Assembly: GCF_014205175.1 (NCBI RefSeq)
Contig: NZ_JACHNA010000001.1
Location: 186,001-250,000 of the forward strand
DNA: 64,000 nucleotides
Origin: Micrococcus cohnii
Lineage (GTDB): Bacteria; Actinomycetota; Actinomycetes; Actinomycetales; Micrococcaceae
Direction: 5' to 3'
Shown here: piece after piece, positions 1-8,392 of the stretch
Layout of the letters: every line of letters starts with the position of its first letter
Numbering within the stretch: position 1 is the stretch's first letter
Notes under the pieces: model-generated
Database searches by the model: none
Told to the model about the DNA's origin: nothing
The model's input: only the letters and a program-made list of their open reading frames with translations
Translations under genes and position numbers: made by a program

Positions 1-487
1 TCTTCACGTAGTCGGCACCGGCGGCCACGGCGGCCTGGCACGCCAGGACGATCTGGTCGTCGTTCAGCAGGCAGGTCTCCAGGATCACCTTCAGCAGCCC
101 GGCGCCGCCGGGGGCGTCCGCGGCGTGCACCTGCTCGGCCACCGCCCGCACGTCCTCCTCGAGCCGTTCGCGGTCGCCCGCGCGGGCCGCCGCGACATCG
201 ATGACCATGTCGATCTCCCGAGCCCCGTCGGCGAGCGCCCGGTGCGCTTCGTAGGCCTTGGTCGCGGTCGTGGTCGCGCCCAGCGGGAACCCGACGACGG
301 TGCACACGAGGACCGGGGAGCCGGCGAGCGCCGCGGCCGCGTCGGCGACCCATCGGGGGTTCACGCACACGGAGGCGGTGCCCAGGCGGCGGGCCTCGTC
401 GGTCAGGCGGGTGATGTCCTCGGCGGAGGTCTCCGGCTTCAGGGCGGTGTGGTCGATCATGCGGGCCAGCTCGGCGGTGTCGATCAT
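1..487 (-). CDS. deoC: Deoxyribose-phosphate aldolase DeoC, N-terminal 162 residues
   Basis: The DeoC domain cleaves 2-deoxyribose 5-phosphate to glyceraldehyde 3-phosphate and acetaldehyde. ATG 487 starts a normal DeoC N-terminus with MIDHTALKP, then VCVNPRW, CTVVGFPLG and EIDMVID blocks; the window cuts it before the Schiff-base lysine region, at the segment ending ADYVK. It lies in the same frame as the upstream mutase, with no stop between. A TACGGT box 7 nt before ATG 487 suggests that it can also be made alone from a leaderless transcript. Whether the cell makes the fusion, the short form or both cannot be told from the sequence. Confidence 0.85.
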   Translation of the reverse strand, partial: MIDTAELARMIDHTALKPETSAEDITRLTDEARRLGTASVCVNPRWVADAAAALAGSPVLVCTVVGFPLGATTTATKAYEAHRALADGAREIDMVIDVAAARAGDRERLEEDVRAVAEQVHAADAPGGAGLLKVILETCLLNDDQIVLACQAAVAAGADYVK

Positions 488-2314
488 GCGGCCCACCGTA
501 TCGGTCGGTCCGGGGCCGTCGGAGCCGGGCGCGGCGGTGGCGAGGCGGCACGCGTGCCGGTCATCGCCGCGGTCCAGCAGAGCGTCCACCTCGGTGCTCA
601 GGCGTGCGAGTCGGGCGTGAGCGGCCCGGGAGTGCTCTGCCGGGACTTCGAGGTAGCCCTTGAGCTTGGGTTCGGTGCCCGAGGGGCGCACGATCAGCCG
701 TGTGCCGTCCTCCGCCGCGTACAGCAGGCCCTGCGTCGGCGGGAGGGCATCGGCGTCCGACGCCCCCGAGCCTTCGCTGTCCGGTGCCGCGAGGTCACGC
801 CGTGTCGTGACGGGGCTGCCGTCCAGGTGGGTCGGGGGGTGCTCACGCAGTCGGCGCAGGGCACGCTCTCGAGTGGCGGGGTCGCTCGTGCGCACCGACA
901 CCTGAGCTGTGGCGACGGCACCGTGCTCGGCGTCGAGGCGCGCGAGCTCCGACTCGACGGTGCGGCCCCCGGTCGCCAGGCCCGCGACGAGTTCGGCGGC
1001 CAGCAGTGCAGCGGTGAGCCCGTCCTTGTCGCGGACCAGGTTCGGGGCGACGCAGTAGCCGAGGGCTTCCTCGTAGCCGTACCCGAGGCGCGGGGCGCGA
1101 GCGATCCACTTGAAGCCGGTGAGGGTCACGTGGTGTTCCACCCCGGCGGCTCGGGCCAGGTGGCCGAGCCGGGTGGAGGAGACGAGCGAGGTGGCCGTGC
1201 TGCGGCCCATCGCCTGCAGCCGTGGCATCAGGTGCGCGCCGAGCAGCACGCCGATCTCGTCTCCGGTGAGCAGCCGCCAGCCGCCGGGCGTGTCGGGGGA
1301 GGGCACGGCCAGGGCGAGTCGGTCGGCGTCGGGATCGTTGGCGACGACCAGGTCGGCCTGACGACGCCGTGCCTCGTCGAGGGCGAGGTCCAGCGCGCCG
1401 GGCTCCTCGGGATTGGGGAACGTCAGGGTCGGGAAGTCGGGGTCCGGTTCGGCCTGTGCCTCGACCACGTGCAGGTCGCCGAACCCTGCCTCGGCGAACA
1501 GCCCGGGCAGGATGGCACCGCCCACGCCGTGCAGCGGCGTGTAGACGATCCGCAGTCCGCGGTCGGGGCCGCCGGAGGGTCCGGACACGGTGTCGAGCAC
1601 ACCGAGCGCGGCCTCTCGGTACGCGTCGATCAGGTCCTCGCCCGCCACGTCCCAGCCGTCCTCGGACATCGGGATGTCCTTCGGCCAGGCCTCGTGGTCG
1701 ATGCGGGCGGCGATCTGCTCGTCGAACGGGGCGACGATCTGCGCACCGCGGCCGGGCTCGTCGGTCATCCGTCCGCCCGCGTAGACCTTGAGACCGTTGT
1801 CCTGCGGCGGATTGTGGGACGCCGTGACCATAACGCCGGCATCCGCGTTCAGATGGCGCACGAGGAACGCCAGCACGGGGGTGGGCAGCGGCCGGGGCAG
1901 CACCGTGACGTGCGCGCCGGCGGCCAGCAGCACGCCGGCCACGTCGCGGGCGAACGCCGCGGAGCCGTGACGGGCGTCGTGGCCGACCACGACCCCGGCC
2001 GGGCCCTCATCGTCGCCGATGCCGTCGGTCAGCCAGCGCGCGAGGCCAGTGGCAGCGCGACGCACCACGACCCGGTTTATGCGGGCCGGCCCCGGCCCCA
2101 CGGAGGCGCGCAGACCGGCGGTGCCGAAGCGCAGGGGGCCGGCGAAACGATCGGCCAGCGATGCGGCGGCCTGCCCCGCGTCGGCCGCTGAGCCGGACTC
2201 GGCCGCGGCGAGCTCGCGTTCCAGGACGCGGACGTTCTCGGGGTCGGGATCGTGTGCGGCCCACTGCCGGGCCGCGAGGCGGACGGCGGGATCGAGGGGG
2301 AGTGAGGCGGTCAC
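1..2314 (-). CDS. Phosphopentomutase-type sugar phosphomutase fused in frame to DeoC (3' end cut by window edge)
   Basis: The frame opens at GTG 2314, with AGGAG about 7 nt upstream, and has no stop before base 1, so it holds at least 771 codons. Residues 1 to about 575 are an alpha-D-phosphohexomutase: the phosphoserine motif TASHNPP has its Ser near residue 166, and a RPSGTEPK phosphate-binding motif lies near the end of this part. A linker of roughly 35 residues leads to a DeoC domain starting at Met610. In nucleoside salvage a phosphopentomutase turns (deoxy)ribose 1-phosphate into the 5-phosphate, the substrate of DeoC. The adjacent purine nucleoside phosphorylase supplies the 1-phosphate. 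The family also contains phosphoglucomutases and phosphomannomutases; the pentose preference is inferred from the fusion partner and neighbour. Confidence 0.85.
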   Translation of the reverse strand, partial: MTASLPLDPAVRLAARQWAAHDPDPENVRVLERELAAAESGSAADAGQAAASLADRFAGPLRFGTAGLRASVGPGPARINRVVVRRAATGLARWLTDGIGDDEGPAGVVVGHDARHGSAAFARDVAGVLLAAGAHVTVLPRPLPTPVLAFLVRHLNADAGVMVTASHNPPQDNGLKVYAGGRMTDEPGRGAQIVAPFDEQIAARIDHEAWPKDIPMSEDGWDVAGEDLIDAYREAALGVLDTVSGPSGGPDRGLRIVYTPLHGVGGAILPGLFAEAGFGDLHVVEAQAEPDPDFPTLTFPNPEEPGALDLALDEARRRQADLVVANDPDADRLALAVPSPDTPGGWRLLTGDEIGVLLGAHLMPRLQAMGRSTATSLVSSTRLGHLARAAGVEHHVTLTGFKWIARAPRLGYGYEEALGYCVAPNLVRDKDGLTAALLAAELVAGLATGGRTVESELARLDAEHGAVATAQVSVRTSDPATRERALRRLREHPPTHLDGSPVTTRRDLAAPDSEGSGASDADALPPTQGLLYAAEDGTRLIVRPSGTEPKLKGYLEVPAEHSRAAHARLARLSTEVDALLDRGDDRHACRLATAAPGSDGPGPTDTVGRMIDTAELARMIDHTALKPETSAEDITRLTDEARRLGTASVCVNPRWVADAAAALAGSPVLVCTVVGFPLGATTTATKAYEAHRALADGAREIDMVIDVAAARAGDRERLEEDVRAVAEQVHAADAPGGAGLLKVILETCLLNDDQIVLACQAAVAAGADYVK
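495..500 (-). promoter_or_regulatory. Putative -10 box (TACGGT) for leaderless deoC
   Basis: On the minus strand TACGGT lies 7 nt before ATG 487, the same spacing as the TAGACT boxes of several genes in this window. No Shine-Dalgarno sequence precedes the ATG. It sits inside the coding frame of the upstream mutase. Inference from spacing only. Confidence 0.4.
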
Positions 2315-2395
2315 GTCGAGCTCCTGGATCAGGCGGGAGGTACGGGCAGGGGCGGTGGTCCGGTCGGAGGACGCTGCGGGTGGGGGCCGCCGAGG

Positions 2396-3316
2396 TCAGA
2401 GCCGCGCGATGATCCGCGCGAGCAGCTCGGAGATGCGGGCGGAGGCGTCGCGTCCGGCGGCGACGACCTCGTGATGGGACAGCGGTGCGGACTGGATGCC
2501 CGCGCCCAGGTTGGTCACGAGCGAGACGGCGAACACCTCGAGTCCGGCGTGGCGGGCGGCGATCGCGTCGAGGGCCGTGGACATGCCGACCAGGTCTGCA
2601 CCGAGTCGGCCGGCCATGCGCACTTCCGCCGGCGTCTCGTACTGGGGGCCGGCGAACTGGGCGTAGACGCCTTCGGTGAGCGTGGGGTCGACCTCGCGGG
2701 CGATGGCCCGGATGCGCGGTGAGTACAGATCGGTCATGTCGACGAAGCTCGGGCCGAGCAGCGGGGTAGTGCCCGTGAGGTTCAGATGGTCGGAGACGAG
2801 GACGGGGGTGCCCGGGGCGATCTGCGGGTCGAGGCCGCCGCATCCATTGGTGAGCACGACGGTCTCGGCCCCGGCTGCCGCTGCGGTGCGCACGGTGTGC
2901 GCGACCGCCTGCGCGTCGCGGGACTCGTAGTAGTGCGTGCGGGAGCCGAACACGAGGGCGTGCGAGCCGTCGGCCAGGCGCACCGACCGGATGCTCGCAT
3001 TGTGCCCCGGCACCGCAGGGGCGTGGAAGCCCGGCACATCGGCCAGGCCCAGGGTGTGCTCGGTCTGGCCGATCAGCTCCGCGGCCCCGCCCCAGCCCGA
3101 GCCGAGCACCACGGCGATCCGGTGACGGTCGACGCCCGTGGCCCGAGTGATCGCGGCGGCCGCGCGGCGGGCCTCGTCGAATCCGGGGTGGTCGCCCGCC
3201 AGGAACGAGGTGGGCGAGGCGGCCGCGCCCGCGAGCGCGGCGGCGCTGTCGTGGTCGCCGTCGGGTCCGTCGACGGGGCGGGGGACGGGCGGGTTCTGGC
3301 TGAGGTGCTCGCTCAC
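2396..3316 (-). CDS. Purine-nucleoside phosphorylase, class II (trimeric type)
   Basis: Cleaves purine (deoxy)nucleosides with phosphate to the base and (deoxy)ribose 1-phosphate in the cytosol. The 306-residue product shows the phosphate loop LGSGWG (residues 71-76), GPQYETPAE (223-231), the MST motif (245-247) and a purine-contacting Asn in VTN (269), all expected of the PNP/MTAP family. About 45 unconserved residues precede the core. GTG 3316 is chosen because a TAGACT box ends 7 nt before it, implying leaderless expression. The downstream mutase-DeoC gene would process its sugar phosphate product. MTA phosphorylase is an alternative within the superfamily but less likely here. Confidence 0.88.
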   Translation of the reverse strand: MSEHLSQNPPVPRPVDGPDGDHDSAAALAGAAASPTSFLAGDHPGFDEARRAAAAITRATGVDRHRIAVVLGSGWGGAAELIGQTEHTLGLADVPGFHAPAVPGHNASIRSVRLADGSHALVFGSRTHYYESRDAQAVAHTVRTAAAAGAETVVLTNGCGGLDPQIAPGTPVLVSDHLNLTGTTPLLGPSFVDMTDLYSPRIRAIAREVDPTLTEGVYAQFAGPQYETPAEVRMAGRLGADLVGMSTALDAIAARHAGLEVFAVSLVTNLGAGIQSAPLSHHEVVAAGRDASARISELLARIIARL

Positions 3317-3323
3317 GCACGCC

Positions 3324-3329
3324 AGTCTA
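3324..3329 (-). promoter_or_regulatory. -10 box TAGACT for the PNP gene
   Basis: Minus-strand TAGACT is followed after 7 nt by GTG 3316, the arrangement of a leaderless actinobacterial transcript. The divergent gene at 3382 has only a weak AAGAAT box 6 nt before its GTG. Confidence 0.5.
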
Positions 3330-3381
3330 GGACGCGAGCCGATGCTGTGACTTTCCCGTCCCGAACGGCAAGAATGGGGCC

Positions 3382-4803
3382 GTGAGCACCTCGGAGAGCA
3401 CCTACACCCCGACCCTGACCATCATCGGCGGAGGCCCCGGCGGCTATGAGGCCGCCCTCGTCGCCGCGAAGCTCGGCGCCCAGGTCACCGTCGTGGAACG
3501 CAAGGGCATGGGCGGCGCGGCCGTCCTGACCGACGTCGTCCCCTCGAAGACCCTGATCGCGACCGCCGACTCGATGCGTCGTGTGCAGCGCGCCGCTCAG
3601 TTGGGCGTGGATCTCGGTGACGTCGAGCCGCGGGCGCGCATGTCGGAGGTCGACCACCGCATCCTGCAGATCGCCGGCGAGCAGTCTCGCGACATCGAGG
3701 CGGATCTGGAACGCCGGGGCGTGCGCATCGTCCGCGGGCGCGGTCGCGTCGTCGGTCCGCATCAGGTGCAGGTGACCCCCGAGGGTGCCGAGGAGCCGAG
3801 CGAGACCCTCACCTGTGACGCCATCCTGGTCAGCGTCGGCGCCTCGCCGCGTGAACTGCCCACGGCCAAGCCCGACGGCGAGCGAATCTTCAACTGGACG
3901 CAGCTCTATGCCCTCGAGGACATCCCTGAGCACATGATCGTGGTCGGTTCGGGCGTGACGGGCGCCGAGTTCGCCTCCGCCTACGATCTGCTCGGTGCGC
4001 AGGTCTCCCTCGTCTCCTCCCGCGAGCACGTGCTTCCGGGCGAGGACCAGGACGCCGCTCAGCTGCTCGAGCACGTCTTCGCATCCAACGGCGTCAATGT
4101 CGTCTCGAAGTCTCGCGCGGAGGCCGTCGAGCGCACGGCCGACGGGGTCCGGGTGACCCTCTCCGGCGAGGGCGCTGCGCAGACCCCGACCCTCGAGGGC
4201 TCACACTGCCTTCTCGCCGTCGGCGGTGTGCCGAACACCGAGGATCTCGGCCTCGAGGAGGTGGGCGTGCGCCTGACCGACTCCGGCCACGTCGCGGTCG
4301 ACGGAGTCTCCCGCACGAGCGTGCCGAGCATTTATGCCGCCGGCGACTGCACGGGCGAGCTCGCCCTGGCCTCCGTCGCGGCGATGCAGGGGCGCATTGC
4401 GGTCGCCCACCTGATGGGCGACGCCGTCAAGCCGCTGCGCAAGCACCTCGTCGCCTCGAACATCTTCACCTCGCCCGAGATCGCGACCGTCGGTGTCACA
4501 CAGGCGCAGGTCGACGCCGGCGAGTGTCAGGCCGATGTGGTGAAGCTGGAGTTCGCGACCAACCCGCGGGCCAAGATGCAGGGCATCAGTGAAGGTTTCG
4601 TGAAGGTGTTCGCCCGCAAGGGCTCGGGCACCGTGCTCGGCGGTGTCGTCGTGGCCCCGCGCGCCTCCGAGCTGATCTGGTCGCTCGCGCTGGCCGTCAC
4701 GCACAAGCTGCATGTGGACGACTTGGCGGACACCTTCACCGTGTACCCCTCCATGTCCGGATCGCTGGCCGAGGCGGCGCGCCGCCTGCACGTGCGCCTG
4801 TGA
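3382..4803 (+). CDS. lpdA: NAD(P)H-quinone dehydrogenase, LpdA-type flavoprotein disulfide reductase without redox cysteines
   Basis: A 473-residue FAD/NAD(P) oxidoreductase. The N-terminal dinucleotide motif GGGPGG is at residues 16-21, a second one (GSGVTGAEFAS) near 190, and a C-terminal dimerisation domain follows. At residues 44-56, where dihydrolipoamide dehydrogenases carry the CxxxxC pair, this protein reads GGAAVLTDVVPSK, so no redox disulfide exists. The C-terminal catalytic His-Pro is also replaced (YPSMSGSLAEA). This matches mycobacterial LpdA (Rv3303c), a quinone reductase. In mycobacteria lpdA also lies near PNP and pmmB genes. The start is GTG 3382, divergent from the PNP gene. 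Confidence 0.85.
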   Translation: MSTSESTYTPTLTIIGGGPGGYEAALVAAKLGAQVTVVERKGMGGAAVLTDVVPSKTLIATADSMRRVQRAAQLGVDLGDVEPRARMSEVDHRILQIAGEQSRDIEADLERRGVRIVRGRGRVVGPHQVQVTPEGAEEPSETLTCDAILVSVGASPRELPTAKPDGERIFNWTQLYALEDIPEHMIVVGSGVTGAEFASAYDLLGAQVSLVSSREHVLPGEDQDAAQLLEHVFASNGVNVVSKSRAEAVERTADGVRVTLSGEGAAQTPTLEGSHCLLAVGGVPNTEDLGLEEVGVRLTDSGHVAVDGVSRTSVPSIYAAGDCTGELALASVAAMQGRIAVAHLMGDAVKPLRKHLVASNIFTSPEIATVGVTQAQVDAGECQADVVKLEFATNPRAKMQGISEGFVKVFARKGSGTVLGGVVVAPRASELIWSLALAVTHKLHVDDLADTFTVYPSMSGSLAEAARRLHVRL

Positions 4804-4809
4804 GCGTCG

Positions 4810-4841
4810 GGGCCCCGGTCGCCAGCCGGCGGCCGGGGCCC
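4810..4841. terminator. GC-rich hairpin between convergent lpdA and MFS genes
   Basis: GGGCCCCGG at 4810-4818 pairs with CCGGGGCCC at 4833-4841 around a 14-nt loop that can pair further. It lies between two convergent genes. There is no U-tract, so a bidirectional terminator role is an inference. Confidence 0.45.
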
Positions 4842-4867
4842 GCTTCGGCGCGTCGCGGGACGTCTCG

Positions 4868-6295
4868 TTACCGGCGCTCGTCGGCCCGGCGCTCGCGCGC
4901 GGAGGTCACCCCGCTCAGGTCCGCGTGTCTGGTCTCGGGCGTGAGCACCAGGGCGACCAGGGTGATCGTCGAGGCCGCCGCCAGGTACCAGCCGACGGCC
5001 GCGACGTCGAACTCGGTGACCAGCCAGGTCGCGATGAACGGCGTCAGGGCCGCACCCAGGATGGAGGACATGTTGTAGGCGATCCCCGAGCCGGTGTATC
5101 GGGTGTTTGTCGGGAACAGCTCGGGCAGCACCGCGGACATCGGGCCGAAGGTCAGGCCCATCAGAATCATGCCGACGATGAGGAACCCGACCATGCGCGG
5201 GGTGCTCATCGCCTCGCCCGTGCCCATGGCGGTCGGATCCAGCCACGGGCCGAACGCCAGGCCGAAGACGATCATTAGCGCGGTCACCACCATCAGCGTG
5301 GGCCGACGACCGAAACGGTCGGCCAGCTCACCGGAGATCGGGATGAACGCCGCGAAGAACAGGATGCCGACCAGCTGCAGGACCAGGAAGTCCGCGTAGT
5401 CCACACCCAGCAGGCCGATCCGCGTGCTGCCGATCGCGTACGAGAGGATCCACGTCGTCATCAGGTAGAACAGCACGTACGTCGCGTACATCACGAACGT
5501 GCCGAGGAGCAGCTCCCACCAGTTGCGGCGGAACACCTCGCCCAGGGGTGCCTTCACGCGCTCGTCCTGCTGTAGGGCCCGCTGGAAGACGGGCGTCTCT
5601 TCGAGCTTGAAGCGCACGTACAGGCCCACCAGCACCATGATGATCGACAGCAGGAAGGGCACGCGCCACACCCACGTCAGGAACACGCCGTCCGGGTCAG
5701 GATCGGTCGAATCGAATCCGGCCGCGGTGACGAGGGCGAGGAACAGGCCGTTGGCCAGCAGGAAGCCGATCGGGGCGCCCAGCTGCGGCCACATCGCGGC
5801 GCGGGCGCGTTTGCCCTCGGCCGCGTACTCCGAGGCCAGCAGCGCGGCGCCGGACCACTCTCCGCCCAGGCCCAGGCCCTGACAGAAGCGCAGGATCGCG
5901 AGCATCGTCGGAGCCCAGAGTCCGATCTGCTGATAGGTCGGCAGCAGTCCGATCAGGAACGTCGCCAGGCCCATCGTGAGCAGGGCGCCGATCAGTGTCG
6001 CCTTGCGACCCACGCGGTCGCCGAGGTGACCGAACACCACCGCGCCCACCGGGCGGGCGATGAACGCGACGCCGAACGTGGCCATCGAGACGAGGAACGT
6101 CATGGCCTCGTCGTCGCCCGAGAAGAAGATCAGCGGGAACACCGAGACCGCGGCGGTCGCGTAGATGTAGAAGTCGTAGAACTCGATCGACGTGCCGATC
6201 AGGGACGCGAGCACGACGCGCGAGCGCGGCACCGTCTCCTGGGACGGCGTGGAGTGCGCAGCCGGATCGTACGGGGCGGGGGAAGCAGCGGACAT
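4868..6295 (-). CDS. MFS transporter, metabolite:H+ symporter (MHS) family
   Basis: A 475-residue polytopic membrane protein with about 12 hydrophobic segments. The MFS signature between segments 2 and 3 is seen as GHLGDRVGRKATL near residue 95, its repeat in the second half is ADRFGRRPTL near 335, and EFYDFYIYA near residue 40 is typical of the MHS group (ShiA, ProP, KgtP relatives). These are proton symporters for organic acids, shikimate, proline or betaine; the substrate cannot be told. ATG 6295 has GGAAGG just upstream. It is convergent with lpdA and lies downstream of the biotin carboxylase gene on the same strand, 148 nt apart, so it probably has its own promoter. Confidence 0.85.
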   Translation of the reverse strand: MSAASPAPYDPAAHSTPSQETVPRSRVVLASLIGTSIEFYDFYIYATAAVSVFPLIFFSGDDEAMTFLVSMATFGVAFIARPVGAVVFGHLGDRVGRKATLIGALLTMGLATFLIGLLPTYQQIGLWAPTMLAILRFCQGLGLGGEWSGAALLASEYAAEGKRARAAMWPQLGAPIGFLLANGLFLALVTAAGFDSTDPDPDGVFLTWVWRVPFLLSIIMVLVGLYVRFKLEETPVFQRALQQDERVKAPLGEVFRRNWWELLLGTFVMYATYVLFYLMTTWILSYAIGSTRIGLLGVDYADFLVLQLVGILFFAAFIPISGELADRFGRRPTLMVVTALMIVFGLAFGPWLDPTAMGTGEAMSTPRMVGFLIVGMILMGLTFGPMSAVLPELFPTNTRYTGSGIAYNMSSILGAALTPFIATWLVTEFDVAAVGWYLAAASTITLVALVLTPETRHADLSGVTSARERRADERR

Positions 6296-6443
6296 GATGC
6301 CTTCCGGAGGTCGGGTCGGTGAGACCCACGCGCGGTGGGTTGCGCAGAATCATCGACCGGCGGTCGGCAGGATTCCAGACTCCGAGTCATCCGTCCACTA
6401 TTTGGAACATCGCGGGGATGCGGTGGTCCGTGACCGGTGGAGA

Positions 6444-8294
6444 TCAGTCAGTGGCGGTGATCTCGGCGACCACCGAGCCGGGGCTGACCGCCTCGCCCTC
6501 GGCGACAGAGATCGACGCGACCACGCCGGGGCGATGCGCCGTGAGCGGCTGTTCCATCTTCATCGCCTCCATGACCATGATCGTCTCGCCTTCGTCGACC
6601 TGCTGGCCGGCCTCGGCGACGACCTTCACGATCGTGCCCTGCATCGGCGCGGTCAGGGCGTTGCTGTTCCCCGCCGTCGGGGCGGTCCCGCCACGGCGTG
6701 CCGCACGAGGCTTACGCCGGGAGCCGGCCCGCTGCGCCGCACCCTGCATCTGGTGCAAGGCGCCCGCGAAGGTCGGCAGGGTGACCTCGACACGCTTGCC
6801 GTTGACCTCCACGGTCACCGTGTGCCGTTCCTCCGGCTCGGCCACGCCGGCGGCCTCCGTCTGCCCCGCAGGCAGGGACGTGGAGAAATCGTTCTCGATC
6901 CAGCGCGTGTGCACGCCCAAGCCCGTCTCGGCGCCCGAGATCTCCGGGGCGAACGCCGGGTCGCGCACCACCGCCCGGTGGAAGGGCAGCACTGTCGCCA
7001 TGCCCTCGATTGTCATCTCGTCGAGGGCGCGGGCCGCCCGTCGCAGAGCCTGCTCTCGGTCCGCCCCGGTGACGATCAGCTTGGCGATCATCGAGTCGAA
7101 GGCGCCGGAGATCGTCTCGTCCTCGACAACGCCGGCGTCCACGCGCACTCCCGGCCCCGCGGGCATGCGGAATGTGGACAGCGTGCCGGGGGCCGGCATG
7201 AAGTTGCGCCCCGGATCCTCACCATTGATGCGGAACTCGATGCTGTGGCCGCGCACCTGAGGGTCGTCATAGCCCAGCGCCTCGCCGCGGGCCAACCGGA
7301 ACTGCTCGCGCACCAGGTCGAGGCCGGTGACCTCCTCCGAGACGGGGTGCTCCACCTGAAGACGGGTGTTCACCTCGAGGAACGAGAGGGTGCCGTCGGT
7401 GCCCACGAGGAACTCGCAGGTGCCGGCGCCGACATAGCCGGCGGCCTTGAGCAGCTGCTTCGACGAGGAGACGAGACGCTCGTGCTGCTCATCGCTGAGA
7501 AACGGGGCGGGGGCCTCCTCGACGAGCTTCTGGTTGCGGCGCTGCAGCGAGCAGTCACGGGTGGAGACCACCACGACGTTGCCGTGCTCATCGGCCAGGC
7601 ACTGCGTCTCCACGTGGCGGGGCCGGTCCAGGAAGCGTTCGACGAAGCACTCGCCGCGGCCGAACGCGGCGACGGCCTCGCGGACGGCGGAATCGTACAG
7701 CTCCGGGATCTCCTCGCGGGTGCGAGCCACCTTGATGCCGCGGCCACCGCCGCCGTGCGCCGCCTTGATCGCCAGGGGCAGGCCGTGCTCGTCCGCGAAC
7801 GCGAGCACCTCGTCCGCGCCGGAGACCGGCTCGGTGGTGCCCGGAGCCATGGGGGCGCCCACATCGGTGGCGATCTGCCGCGCCGAGACCTTGTCGCCGA
7901 GCGCCTCGATCGCCGCCGGCGGCGGGCCGATCCACGTGAGCCCGGCGCCCTCGACGGCGCGGGCGAACTCCGCGTTCTCGGACAGGAAGCCGTAGCCGGG
8001 ATGCACCGCGTCCGCACCCGAGCGCTCCGCCGCATCCATGATCTTGTCGATCAGCAGGTAGGAGTCCGCCGCGGTGCTGCCGCCCAGCGAGACCGCCTCG
8101 TCCGCCATCCGCACGTGCAGGGCGTCCCGGTCCGGCTCGGCATACACGGCCACCGAGGTCAGGCCCTCGTCGCGGCAGGCGCGGATCACACGGACCGCGA
8201 TCTCGCCGCGGTTGGCGATCAGCACGCGGGAGAAGCGGCGATCGCGCTCGACGACGGTCACGTCGTAGTCCTTCTGCTCGATGGCGGAGGTCAT
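6444..8294 (-). CDS. Acyl-CoA carboxylase alpha chain: biotin carboxylase plus biotin carrier protein
   Basis: Carboxylates its own biotin with ATP and bicarbonate for transfer to acyl-CoA by the beta subunit; cytosolic, supplying malonyl- or methylmalonyl-CoA. Of 616 residues, the biotin carboxylase N-domain starts with [14 protein letters not shown] (about 22-35), the ATP-grasp glycine loop [11 protein letters not shown] is near 180, and [10 protein letters not shown] near 305 contains the catalytic region (Val replaces the usual Met). A Pro/Ala-rich linker leads to a biotinyl domain whose EAMKM places the biotinylated Lys at about residue 579. ATG 8294 has AGGAG 8 nt upstream. Partner beta and epsilon subunits are at 14166-15752 and 13846-14169, and the biotin ligase at 15958. 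Confidence 0.92.
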   Translation of the reverse strand: MTSAIEQKDYDVTVVERDRRFSRVLIANRGEIAVRVIRACRDEGLTSVAVYAEPDRDALHVRMADEAVSLGGSTAADSYLLIDKIMDAAERSGADAVHPGYGFLSENAEFARAVEGAGLTWIGPPPAAIEALGDKVSARQIATDVGAPMAPGTTEPVSGADEVLAFADEHGLPLAIKAAHGGGGRGIKVARTREEIPELYDSAVREAVAAFGRGECFVERFLDRPRHVETQCLADEHGNVVVVSTRDCSLQRRNQKLVEEAPAPFLSDEQHERLVSSSKQLLKAAGYVGAGTCEFLVGTDGTLSFLEVNTRLQVEHPVSEEVTGLDLVREQFRLARGEALGYDDPQVRGHSIEFRINGEDPGRNFMPAPGTLSTFRMPAGPGVRVDAGVVEDETISGAFDSMIAKLIVTGADREQALRRAARALDEMTIEGMATVLPFHRAVVRDPAFAPEISGAETGLGVHTRWIENDFSTSLPAGQTEAAGVAEPEERHTVTVEVNGKRVEVTLPTFAGALHQMQGAAQRAGSRRKPRAARRGGTAPTAGNSNALTAPMQGTIVKVVAEAGQQVDEGETIMVMEAMKMEQPLTAHRPGVVASISVAEGEAVSPGSVVAEITATD

Positions 8295-8338
8295 GGGGCA
8301 GGCTCCTCGTTCCAGGTGGCGGGCACGGCTTCCCCCGA

Positions 8339-8344
8339 ACCTTA
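8339..8344 (-). promoter_or_regulatory. Putative -10 box (TAAGGT) of the carboxylase alpha-chain gene
   Basis: Minus-strand TAAGGT lies about 45 nt before ATG 8294, giving a leader of roughly 35-40 nt with a good AGGAG ribosome-binding site. Confidence 0.35.
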
Positions 8345-8392
8345 GTGCGACGACGTGGGATCCCTACAGAAGCGCGGCGTGTTTCAGCGGAT

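Noticed and set aside
125-2191. Long open frame on the plus strand (about 690 codons) across the mutase-DeoC region
   Set aside because: It is antisense to a clearly recognisable phosphomutase and has Gly/Arg/Val-rich composition typical of shadow frames in GC-rich DNA.
2396-3382. Shared -10 box between the PNP and lpdA genes like those at 30860 and 46977
   Set aside because: The two boxes here (3324-3329 and about 3370-3375) are some 40 nt apart and do not overlap, and the lpdA box is weak.
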